Positions 6,562 through 12,889 of a DNA stretch of 13,938 bases are shown here, in pieces. The stretch covers positions 1 to 13,938 of the forward strand of contig CALDKR010000186.1 in NCBI GenBank assembly GCA_937898095.1, read 5' to 3'. Under the pieces are notes generated by a model that saw only the letters and a list, made by a program, of their open reading frames with translations, was not told the DNA's origin and made no database searches. The stretch comes from an uncultured Rhodoluna sp. (GTDB taxonomy: Bacteria > Actinomycetota > Actinomycetes > Actinomycetales > Microbacteriaceae). The position numbers were made by a program, and so were the translations under genes. How positions within the stretch are numbered: position 1 is the stretch's first letter; the number at the start of each line of letters is the position of its first letter.

Positions 6562-7920
6562 ATGTCTAAAAATCTTCGAGTCGCCATTGTTGGCGCGGGC
6601 CCAGCCGGAATCTATGCCGGCAACATTCTGCACAATCAATATCCAGATGTTTCGATCGATCTGTTTGACAGCCTTCCGGCGCCATACGGTTTGATTCGAT
6701 ATGGCGTGGCGCCTGACCACCCGCGCATCAAGGGCATTGTTAATTCGCTGCACGAAATGCTCAACGAGGGCACCATCAATTTTTATGGCAACGTGACCTT
6801 TGGCCGCGATCTAAAACTCGATGACATCAAGCGCCACTATCACGCGGTGATTTTTGCCACCGGCGCTATCAAAGACGCCGCGCTAAACATTCCAGGCATC
6901 GATCTCGATAGTTCTTACGGCGCAGCCGATTTTGTCAGCTGGTATGACGGCCACCCAGATTATCCGCGCACTTGGCCGCTCGAGGCTGAGCAAGTTGCGG
7001 TGTTGGGCAACGGAAACGTGGCACTAGATGTGGCTCGCGTTTTGGCCAAGCATGCCGACGACATGTTAAGCACTGATATTCCGGCCAATGTTTATGAGGG
7101 TCTAAAGGCCTCACCGGTGACCGATGTTCACGTTTTTGGTCGCCGCGGCCCTGGGCAAATCAAGTTCACCCCGATTGAGCTTCGTGAGCTTGGCGAAGTT
7201 GAAGATGTTGACCTAGTTGTTTATGAAGAAGATTTTGCCGGCGTGAATGGTGGCGACTGGTTCGACGAAGATGCCGAGGGTGTGACCAATCAGCAAAAGG
7301 TTATGGCTCGAGTTTTGAACTCATGGCGTGAGCGCGAGCTCACCGGCGCAAGCCGCCGCCTGCACCTGCACTTTTGGCACAACCCGGTTGAAATTCTCGG
7401 TGATGACGGCAAGGTTGTCGGCATGAAGTTCGAGCGCACTCGCCCAGTCGGAACCGAGGGTGCAGTTGAAGGCACTGGCGAATTTGTTGAATATCCGCTT
7501 CAGGCGGTTTATCGCGCGATTGGTTATTTCGGCAGCGAGCTGCCCGAGGTTCCGTTCGATACAAAGCACGGCGTGATCAGCAATGACGGCGGTCGAGTTG
7601 TCGATGAATCTGGCGTTCAGGTGCCTGGGCTTTATGCCACCGGATGGATCAAACGCGGCCCAATCGGTCTAATTGGACACACCAAGAGCGATGCACTTGA
7701 GACCATTACCAATTTGGTTGCTGATGTTGATTCATTGGTTGACCCAACCGCCGGAACACCTGAGCTGCTCGCCGAGCTGACCGCTCGCGGAGTTGAATTC
7801 ACCACTTGGGCCGGCTGGCTAAAGCTAGACGCCCACGAGCGCATGCTTGGCGAGACCGAGGGGCGCGAGCGCATCAAGGTTGTCGACCGCGACGCACAGG
7901 TGTTTGTGTCAAACCGCTAA
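6562..7920 (+). CDS. fprA: Ferredoxin--NADP+ reductase, FprA / adrenodoxin-reductase type
   Basis: A 452-residue cytosolic flavoprotein that passes electrons between NADPH and a ferredoxin. Its length is close to mycobacterial FprA (about 456). The FAD-binding dinucleotide fold is at VAIVGAGPAGIYAG (7-20), followed by the diagnostic PAPYGLIRYGVAPDH (39-53). The NADP(H) site is VLGNGNVALDVARVL (147-161) with the arginines of VFGRRGPGQIKF (191-202). The C-terminal FAD-contacting segment GWIKRGPIGLIGHTKSDA lies at 361-378. All hallmark motifs are present, so it should be active. The start lacks a ribosome binding site but has TAACTT seven bases upstream. The 3' end overlaps the convergent DUF3073 gene by four bases and its stop codon is the loop of a terminator hairpin. 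No ferredoxin gene is in the window, so its partner must be encoded elsewhere. Confidence 0.95.
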   Translation: MSKNLRVAIVGAGPAGIYAGNILHNQYPDVSIDLFDSLPAPYGLIRYGVAPDHPRIKGIVNSLHEMLNEGTINFYGNVTFGRDLKLDDIKRHYHAVIFATGAIKDAALNIPGIDLDSSYGAADFVSWYDGHPDYPRTWPLEAEQVAVLGNGNVALDVARVLAKHADDMLSTDIPANVYEGLKASPVTDVHVFGRRGPGQIKFTPIELRELGEVEDVDLVVYEEDFAGVNGGDWFDEDAEGVTNQQKVMARVLNSWRERELTGASRRLHLHFWHNPVEILGDDGKVVGMKFERTRPVGTEGAVEGTGEFVEYPLQAVYRAIGYFGSELPEVPFDTKHGVISNDGGRVVDESGVQVPGLYATGWIKRGPIGLIGHTKSDALETITNLVADVDSLVDPTAGTPELLAELTARGVEFTTWAGWLKLDAHERMLGETEGRERIKVVDRDAQVFVSNR

Positions 7921-7930
7921 GCGGTTTTTT
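7911..7930 (+). terminator. Intrinsic terminator of fprA
   Basis: AAACCGC (7911-7917) pairs with GCGGTTT (7921-7927) over seven base pairs, with a three-base loop TAA that is the fprA stop codon, followed by TTT within a six-T run. The run is on the plus strand only, so it serves fprA. The same DNA encodes the last codons of the convergent DUF3073 gene. Confidence 0.75.
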
Positions 7931-8135
7931 CGTCGTCATCCTCGTCGCTCGCTTCGTCATCGTATAGATCGGCCCACTTGTCTTCGTATTCAGGCTCATC
8001 GTCGAAGTTGCTCGAGGCTGCCGGCGCAACATGGCCGATCTCTTTTTCGAGCGCAGACAAATCAGTGTTCGGGCTGAAATATTTCAGCTCGCGAGCAACC
8101 TTGGTGTGCTTTGCTTTTTGACGGCCACGCCCCAT
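7917..8135 (-). CDS. DUF3073 family protein
   Basis: This 72-residue protein matches the actinobacterial DUF3073 family: MGRGRQKAKHTKVARELKYFSPN (1-23) and TDLSALEKEIG are the conserved basic N-terminal block. The C-terminal part (about 44-72) is a very acidic low-complexity tail with repeated Asp and Glu. It has no membrane segment and no known function; the charge split suggests a small nucleic-acid- or ribosome-associated protein, which is inference only. The ATG at 8135 is chosen over a GTG at 8153 because a good Shine-Dalgarno sequence (AGGGGG) lies six bases upstream. DUF3073 genes usually lie beside purM and point towards it (from memory, Rv0810c in Mycobacterium tuberculosis). Here two plus-strand genes separate it from purM. 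The stop overlaps fprA by four bases. Confidence 0.88.
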   Translation of the reverse strand: MGRGRQKAKHTKVARELKYFSPNTDLSALEKEIGHVAPAASSNFDDEPEYEDKWADLYDDEASDEDDDEKTA

Positions 8136-8160
8136 GGCGAGCCCCCTAACCAAAACTTGG

Positions 8161-8175
8161 CCTCAAAAATTGAGG
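8161..8175. repeat. Short inverted repeat between crcB and DUF3073
   Basis: CCTCAA (8161-8166) and TTGAGG (8170-8175) form a six-base-pair stem with a three-base loop. It lies in the 83-base gap between the downstream crcB gene and the DUF3073 start. There is no T-run on either side, so it is at best a non-classical terminator or part of the DUF3073 leader. Confidence 0.4.
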
Positions 8176-8187
8176 GATACGAATGCC

Positions 8188-8206
8188 GGTTGCACCAAAT
8201 GCAACC
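8188..8206. terminator. Inverted repeat after the crcB pair, possible U-tract-less terminator
   Basis: GGTTGCA (8188-8194) and TGCAACC (8200-8206) pair perfectly over seven bases with a five-base loop, 13 bases past the crcB stop on the minus strand. No T-run follows in the minus direction. Together with the second small hairpin nearby it may end the permease/crcB transcript. This is an inference from position. Confidence 0.4.
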
Positions 8207-8218
8207 AAAAACCTGCCG

Positions 8219-8569
8219 TTATCTTATCAGCAGGTCGAGTGTCGCACCGGCCATGCAGGCCAAGTATGGCGCGACAAAGTTGAGCAAAAGGTTCAAAATC
8301 GCCTGCACTCGAAGCTTGAGGCTGATGAATTGCCAGGTTTGCGCCGACACCGAACTAAAGGTCGAAATGCCACCGGCAAGTGCCGAAACGATGAGCCACA
8401 GCTGAGCATCGTTATTCAAAAAATATGCACCGAGAATAAACGAACCGAGAACATTCGCAGCCAGAATTCCCCACGGCAATTTGCCGCTCCACTGCGCCAA
8501 AACAAACCGAATAACCGCACCTAAGCCACCGGCAATCGTCATCAAAACCGCAACTGCTAACGGCTCCAT
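8219..8569 (-). CDS. crcB: Fluoride channel subunit, CrcB/FluC (second of a pair)
   Basis: A 116-residue, four-helix membrane protein of the CrcB/Fluc fluoride-export channel family. It keeps GGLGAVIRF with the conserved Arg21, NVLGSFILG with the pore Asn39, and the helix-3 break GGISTFSS (66-73). In that break the family consensus is GGFTTFST. Here the first Phe is Ile68 while the second Phe (F71) is kept. It overlaps the upstream crcB gene by 13 bases, with GGAG ten bases before the ATG, so the two are coupled. Two unequal crcB genes side by side are the usual sign of a heterodimeric channel in Gram-positive bacteria. It protects against cytoplasmic fluoride. No fluoride riboswitch was recognised. 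Confidence 0.92.
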   Translation of the reverse strand: MEPLAVAVLMTIAGGLGAVIRFVLAQWSGKLPWGILAANVLGSFILGAYFLNNDAQLWLIVSALAGGISTFSSVSAQTWQFISLKLRVQAILNLLLNFVAPYLACMAGATLDLLIR

Positions 8570-8949
8570 TTATTCACCGCTCCGTATGCCACGATTCCGG
8601 CTGCGAACATCGCGAAAACCAGACCGACCGAGATGAGGCTAAAGGTGGCCAGGTTCCAAACGGCCAAGGTGCTCATTGTGGTGAATCCACCGCAGAAACC
8701 AACGGCCCAGAACGCACGCTTTTCATCAGTTTGAAAATTCTTGTGGGCGTTAACAAAACCGAGGGCGGCCGAGCCCAAAATGTTGACAATGGCGAGCATC
8801 AAGAAAGTCGGGTCGAACCACACTGAATAACCGCTCGGCGCCGAGCTGGCGACAAACCAGGCAGTGCCCTCGCCGATTAGCCAACGACCCCAGGTGCCTA
8901 AAGCGCCACCGGCAAACACCAGTGTTGTGGTTTTTAGCGTCGGCTTCAT
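8557..8949 (-). CDS. crcB: Fluoride channel subunit, CrcB/FluC (first of a pair)
   Basis: A 130-residue CrcB/Fluc subunit with four predicted helices. Conserved features are GGALGTWGRW with Arg22, NILGSAALG with pore Asn56, and GGFTTMST (87-94). The first Phe of the Phe box (F89) is kept while the second is Met92, the opposite of the partner subunit. A longer loop after helix 1 (about 28-47, with WFVASSAPSGYSVWFD) distinguishes it from the shorter partner. The ATG at 8949 has neither a clear Shine-Dalgarno sequence nor a -10 element at the usual distance. It follows the KimA-like permease gene after 51 bases on the same strand, so co-transcription with that gene is possible. GTG at codon 11 is a less likely alternative start. 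Confidence 0.92.
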   Translation of the reverse strand: MKPTLKTTTLVFAGGALGTWGRWLIGEGTAWFVASSAPSGYSVWFDPTFLMLAIVNILGSAALGFVNAHKNFQTDEKRAFWAVGFCGGFTTMSTLAVWNLATFSLISVGLVFAMFAAGIVAYGAVNKWSR

Positions 8950-9000
8950 GCAGTTAGTTTCGCAGGTTCTGGCTCGAGATTCGGGTCGACTAGCGCAGGC

Positions 9001-11088
9001 CTAGTCTTCGTCGATTCGCTTGGCGCGCACGCGCGCGACCTCATTAGAGCTGCCGCGGTGCTTTCTCGGCGCTGGGCGAACCAAGCCGCGACGAGCGTCA
9101 CCCGGCAGTGGGCGGCGCGAGAAGATGTCTTTGTATTCAGCTGACTCAAGACGCCAAGGAACAAGGGTCACCATTACGCCGCGCAGATACATAAGTTCTT
9201 TGCGAAGGCGGCTCGCGCGGTGGTTGTGGAAGATGTGCTCCCACCAGTGACCAACAACTAGCTTTGGCAGATAGACCGAGATGCGCTCACTGCCGTTGGC
9301 CGCGCGGTGCTCATGCAAGAAGGCAATCAGTGGTTCGGTGAATTCGCGATATGGCGAGTCAATGATTCGAAGCGGCAAGTCGAGTTCTTTTTCATACTTC
9401 TTCCACTGCTGCGCAAACTTTTTTGCTTCAGTCGGATCAATTGCAACGTGAACGGCCTCAAGCTTTGTGTGACGGCTCGAGAGGGCATAGTCAAGTGCCT
9501 TCAACTGTGGCTTATTCAGTTTGTCCATCAAGACGATTGCATAATCGCCCTTTGAGCCAAACTTGGTCTCGCCATCCATTTTGATTTCATTTGAAACCTG
9601 GTGATAGTAGCGATGGGTATAAAACATCACTGCATAGAGCACCGGCATGATGATGAAAACCAGCCAGGCGCCGTGAGTGAATTTGGTGATGGTGACGATG
9701 ACCAAAACCGACCCGGTCATGACGGCACCGACACCGTTGATCAAGATGCCCGAGGTTGCCTCGCGACGAAGGGCTTGATATTGCTCGCTGGTCTGATTCT
9801 TTTTTGGCTTGAGCATCTTGCCCCAGTGGCGAAGCATGCCGAGCTGACCGATAGTGAATGACGTGAAAACACCGAGCACGTATAGCTGAATCAGCGCCGT
9901 GACCGAAGCCTGAAAAACCAGGATGAGTGTCAAGGCGGCCAGCATTAGAGAAAGCATTCCGTTTGAATAAACCAAACGGTCGCCACGAGTCAAAAGCGCT
10001 TTCGGGGCAAACTTATCCTTCGCCAAAACCGAAGCTAACAACGGAAATCCGTTGAAGGCAGTGTTCGCAGCCAAAAGCAAAATCGCGGCGGTCGCTACCT
10101 GCAGCACAAAGAAGAGTGGCGAACCGGCACCGAACACAGCGCTTCCGACTTGAGCAATCAACGACATCTGCGGTGCAGTGTCACACTCGGCCCAGCCCGG
10201 AAGCTGCTCGCAAGGAAACTCTGCATAGTGCACATTTGACGCCAGGGCCAAAACGATGATGCCGGTGAACATGGTGACTGCAGTTAGACCCATTAAGACC
10301 AAAGTGGTCTGGGCATTTTTAATTTTTGGCGCACGAAAAGCTGGCACTCCGTTCGCGATTGCCTCAACACCGGTTAGTGCTGCCGAGCCCGATGCGAAAG
10401 CTCGAAGCAACAAAAGCACAAGCGCTGCCTGCGAGGTGCCGACAATCGAATCGTGAACCACAACTTCATAGTTTGAGCTCGGTGCAGCCAAGGCGTGACC
10501 GGTGGCCAATTGATAAAGGCCCGAGCCAATCATCAGCATGACGGTTGCAATAAACAGGTATGTCGGAATCGCGAAGGCAACGCCAGACTCGCGAACACCA
10601 CGAAGGTTAACTGCGGTCAGAACCAAGATGAAACCAACGGCAATTTCGACTCGGAATGGGTCAAGCGCCGGAAAGGCAGAAATTATGTTGTCGGTGCCGG
10701 CGGCAATTGAAACCGCAACGGTCATTACATAGTCGAGCAAAAGTGCCGAGGCAACAACTAGTGCGGGTTTTTTGCCCAGATTCTTCATGGCGACTTCATA
10801 GTCGCCACCGCCCGATGGGTAGGCCGCGATTACGCGGCGATAGCTGAGGATAATGACTGCCAGCAACAGCACAACAATGGCTGCGATGCCGGGCGCAAAG
10901 TTGAGAAATGAAATGCCACCCAGGGTCAAGATCATCAAAAGTTCTTGCGGGCCATAGGCCACCGATGAAAGTGGGTCGCTTGAGAAAATCGGAAGAGCAA
11001 TTGCCTTCGGAAGAAGTTGACCTTCCAGCTTTGAGCTGGCGAGTTTCTTGCCTAGAAAAAGCCTTTTTGGCTTCAGGGTTTCATTCAC
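9001..11088 (-). CDS. KimA-like APC-superfamily permease (probable K+ or amino-acid importer)
   Basis: A 695-residue permease with about 12 helices (roughly residues 25-490) and a soluble C-terminal region of about 200 residues resembling the universal-stress-protein-like tail of Bacillus KimA (YdaO). IFSSDPLSSVAYG, SYRRVIAAYPSGGGDY and LLLDYVMTVAVSIAAGTD follow KimA closely. As I recall KimA numbering, D36, Y43, D117, Y118, T121 and S125 correspond to D38, Y45, D119, Y120, T123 and S127 here, all present. KimA is a proton-coupled potassium importer inhibited by c-di-AMP; many actinobacterial relatives are simply annotated as APC permeases, so the substrate is uncertain. The extreme C-terminus (SRRPLPGDARRGLVRPAPRK) is basic. 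The start is GTG at 11088; a TAA stop lies in frame six bases upstream. An SD-like AGGAG lies 14 bases away inside an inverted repeat. Confidence 0.85.
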   Translation of the reverse strand: MNETLKPKRLFLGKKLASSKLEGQLLPKAIALPIFSSDPLSSVAYGPQELLMILTLGGISFLNFAPGIAAIVVLLLAVIILSYRRVIAAYPSGGGDYEVAMKNLGKKPALVVASALLLDYVMTVAVSIAAGTDNIISAFPALDPFRVEIAVGFILVLTAVNLRGVRESGVAFAIPTYLFIATVMLMIGSGLYQLATGHALAAPSSNYEVVVHDSIVGTSQAALVLLLLRAFASGSAALTGVEAIANGVPAFRAPKIKNAQTTLVLMGLTAVTMFTGIIVLALASNVHYAEFPCEQLPGWAECDTAPQMSLIAQVGSAVFGAGSPLFFVLQVATAAILLLAANTAFNGFPLLASVLAKDKFAPKALLTRGDRLVYSNGMLSLMLAALTLILVFQASVTALIQLYVLGVFTSFTIGQLGMLRHWGKMLKPKKNQTSEQYQALRREATSGILINGVGAVMTGSVLVIVTITKFTHGAWLVFIIMPVLYAVMFYTHRYYHQVSNEIKMDGETKFGSKGDYAIVLMDKLNKPQLKALDYALSSRHTKLEAVHVAIDPTEAKKFAQQWKKYEKELDLPLRIIDSPYREFTEPLIAFLHEHRAANGSERISVYLPKLVVGHWWEHIFHNHRASRLRKELMYLRGVMVTLVPWRLESAEYKDIFSRRPLPGDARRGLVRPAPRKHRGSSNEVARVRAKRIDED

Positions 11089-11089
11089 G

Positions 11090-11107
11090 AGGAGTTACAT
11101 TACTCCT
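11090..11107 (-). promoter_or_regulatory. Inverted repeat over the start region of the KimA-like gene
   Basis: On the minus strand AGGAGT and ACTCCT form a perfect six-base inverted repeat around the six-base loop AATGTA, ending two bases before the GTG start. The left arm contains the only Shine-Dalgarno-like AGGAG, so folding would hide it. The same stretch contains TAATGT (11097-11102), which could be a -10 element eight bases before GTG; in that case the repeat would be an operator. It also holds a minimal ATG-TAA reading frame at 11095-11100. The palindrome is seen; its role is inference. Confidence 0.4.
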
Positions 11108-11171
11108 GCTGCGGGGGTTAGATTTTTTACCGCAAAATCGCTAGCGAAATGATGACTAGAGTGTTGTTCTT

Positions 11172-11226
11172 CTCTTGAAAAATCGACTGATTTCGCAGTT
11201 AGCAGTGAGTAACTTTCAATCAAGAG
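11172..11226 (-). other. Possible three-helix structured leader upstream of the KimA-like gene
   Basis: In the 181-base gap between the MFS and KimA-like genes, CTCTTGA and TCAAGAG (11172-11178 and 11220-11226) can form an outer 7-bp helix. It encloses two hairpins: AGTTA/TAACT (11197-11201 and 11210-11214) and AAATC/GATTT (11080s excluded; 11180-11184 and 11189-11193). The arrangement is a compact three-way junction. I recognise no known riboswitch; the sequence does not match what I remember of the c-di-AMP (ydaO) element. Short AT-rich stems arise easily by chance. The rest of the gap (11089-11269) holds a loose CCGCA/TGCGG repeat after the MFS stop and no clear T-run terminator. Confidence 0.25.
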
Positions 11227-11269
11227 CCCGCAGCGCACAAAGCTACATGCGGTCAATGATTAACGACTT

Positions 11270-12877
11270 CTATTGGCGCTTTTTGCGCGAACCCAGACTA
11301 AAGGTCGATGCGAAGCCCAAAACCAAGAAGAGCCCGGCCGCGGTTGCAGCCGCGCGAGCGCCATCGGTGAATGCCTCACCCGATGCGATAACCACATCGT
11401 GCGCAGACTTTTCAGGAACCTGCTGTTCGACTAGCTGGTCTTCTAAGAACGGAATCGCTGCTCCGGCAGAGTCGACGACAACCTTGACCACCTGCGAGCT
11501 TTGCGCGGTAGGAACATTCAGGTCAGCCAAACGTGACTCGAGCGAGGTCTGAGTTGCGGTGAACAGCACGGTGCCCAGCACCGCGATGCCTAGAGCAGAA
11601 CCGATTTGACGAACGGTGCTCTGCGAACCCGAAGCCTGTCCGATGTTTTCAGCCGGCACATCAACCATGATCACACCGGTCAGCTGTGCGGTGGCGAGGC
11701 CGATGCCGAGACCATACATAAGAAGGAATGGTGCCAAAATTGGCCAGCCTGAATCTGTGCTCGCAACAATCGCGATGCCGATAACCGCAATGGTCTCAAG
11801 AGCAACACCGATTTGAATAGCGCGTTCAGGCGCGATTTTGCCACTTAATGCGCCGCCGATGCCTGAAGCCAAGAATGCGCCGCCTGCAAGCCAGAGCAAA
11901 ACTAGACCGCTTGAAATCGGGGTTAGCCCCTCGACATTTTGCAGCCAAAGCGGAATCGCAAACAAGATGCCGAACTCGCCAAGCGAGATAACGCCGGCAG
12001 CAATCGAACCATTTCTGAAGCTAGTGATGTGAAAGAGCTTGAGATCAAGAATCACACTCTTGCCCTGCGACTGGCGATAGCGATCCCAAAGCACGAAAGC
12101 CACCGCGCCAAGCACTGAAATTGCTAGCGAAACAGGAATCACCGAAATGCCATCGGTCGGCCAGGTGAAGTCGCCAATTGTGAATGGTTGGTCTGGGTTT
12201 GGAGTCCACCATCCATAGATTCGGCCTTCAATAAGACCAAACACCAGGGTTGCAAAAGTGATTGCAGAAAGCGCGGCACCGACTATGTCGAGGCCCTTGC
12301 CGGCAACTGGCGACTTTGATTCTGGAACAAAAATCAAAAGGCCGATGATGATAGCGATGCCCAGCGGCAAGTTGATTCCGAAAGCCAAGCGCCAGGTGAA
12401 GTCAGTGGCCAGCCAGCCACCAAGAACTGGGCCAACTGCAACCATGCCACCGATGGTTGAACCCCAGATTGCAAAGGCGATTCCGCGCTCTTTGCCCTGA
12501 AAGTTAGCGTTAACTAGCGAGAGCGTGGTCGGCAAAACCATCGCGCCGCCAATACCCTGAATTAGTCGGGCCAAAATCATTGAGTTGGCATCGGTCGCAA
12601 GACCAGCCCAAACCGACGCTGCGGTGAAGCCGATAATTCCGATAATCAACAGGCGCTTGCGTCCATACTGGTCGGCAACTGCACCCCAGATCAAAAGCAG
12701 CGAAGCGAAAACCAAAACATAAACCTCTTGCACCCACTGCACCTGGCTTGAGCTGAGGTTTAGGTCTTCAATAACCTTCGGAAAAATCGTGTTGACGATG
12801 GTGCCGTCGATGATTACCAGCGAAATGGCCATCGAAATAAAGACGAGGCCGATCCAGCGATTGCGTGCTTTAGTCAT
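11270..12877 (-). CDS. DHA2-type MFS multidrug exporter, 14 helices (QacA/EmrB-like)
   Basis: A 535-residue membrane exporter of the 14-helix drug:H+ antiporter family. Motif D1 with Asp24 is in LVIIDGTIVNTIFPKVIEDL (20-39), motif A is GAVADQYGRKRLL (65-77), the motif B arginine lies in LARLIQGIGGA (R104), and motif C is GPVLGGW (149-155). A polar segment rich in Ser, Val, Gln and Glu before the last helix (about 450-515) corresponds to the large external loop between helices 13 and 14 in QacA-like pumps. The C-terminus is basic (GSRKKRQ). The substrate is unknown. The ATG at 12877 has no Shine-Dalgarno sequence; TAGCCT lies six bases upstream, its TAG being the stop of the preceding permease gene. 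The gene may be transcribed both with that permease and on its own. Confidence 0.93.
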   Translation of the reverse strand: MTKARNRWIGLVFISMAISLVIIDGTIVNTIFPKVIEDLNLSSSQVQWVQEVYVLVFASLLLIWGAVADQYGRKRLLIIGIIGFTAASVWAGLATDANSMILARLIQGIGGAMVLPTTLSLVNANFQGKERGIAFAIWGSTIGGMVAVGPVLGGWLATDFTWRLAFGINLPLGIAIIIGLLIFVPESKSPVAGKGLDIVGAALSAITFATLVFGLIEGRIYGWWTPNPDQPFTIGDFTWPTDGISVIPVSLAISVLGAVAFVLWDRYRQSQGKSVILDLKLFHITSFRNGSIAAGVISLGEFGILFAIPLWLQNVEGLTPISSGLVLLWLAGGAFLASGIGGALSGKIAPERAIQIGVALETIAVIGIAIVASTDSGWPILAPFLLMYGLGIGLATAQLTGVIMVDVPAENIGQASGSQSTVRQIGSALGIAVLGTVLFTATQTSLESRLADLNVPTAQSSQVVKVVVDSAGAAIPFLEDQLVEQQVPEKSAHDVVIASGEAFTDGARAAATAAGLFLVLGFASTFSLGSRKKRQ

Positions 12878-12883
12878 TGCATC

Positions 12884-12889
12884 AGGCTA
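12884..12889 (-). promoter_or_regulatory. Candidate -10 element of the MFS gene (TAGCCT)
   Basis: On the minus strand TAGCCT is followed by six bases (GATGCA) and the ATG of the MFS gene. Its TAG is the stop codon of the EamA gene. It is the same geometry as the relE/purD junction. No -35 box is evident. Confidence 0.45.

Noticed and set aside
8136..8153. GTG start six codons upstream for DUF3073
   Set aside because: A clear Shine-Dalgarno sequence precedes the ATG at 8135, and family members start with MGRGRQKAK.
8031..8524. Plus-strand frames opposite DUF3073 and crcB
   Set aside because: They cross the intergenic hairpins and mirror conserved membrane proteins on the other strand.
8950..9000. 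Fluoride riboswitch before the crcB pair
   Set aside because: The 51-base gap shows no arrangement I recognise as the crcB motif and is short for it.
11089..11269. c-di-AMP (ydaO-type) riboswitch before the KimA-like gene
   Set aside because: The conserved sequence blocks I remember for that class are not visible; only a generic structured leader can be argued.
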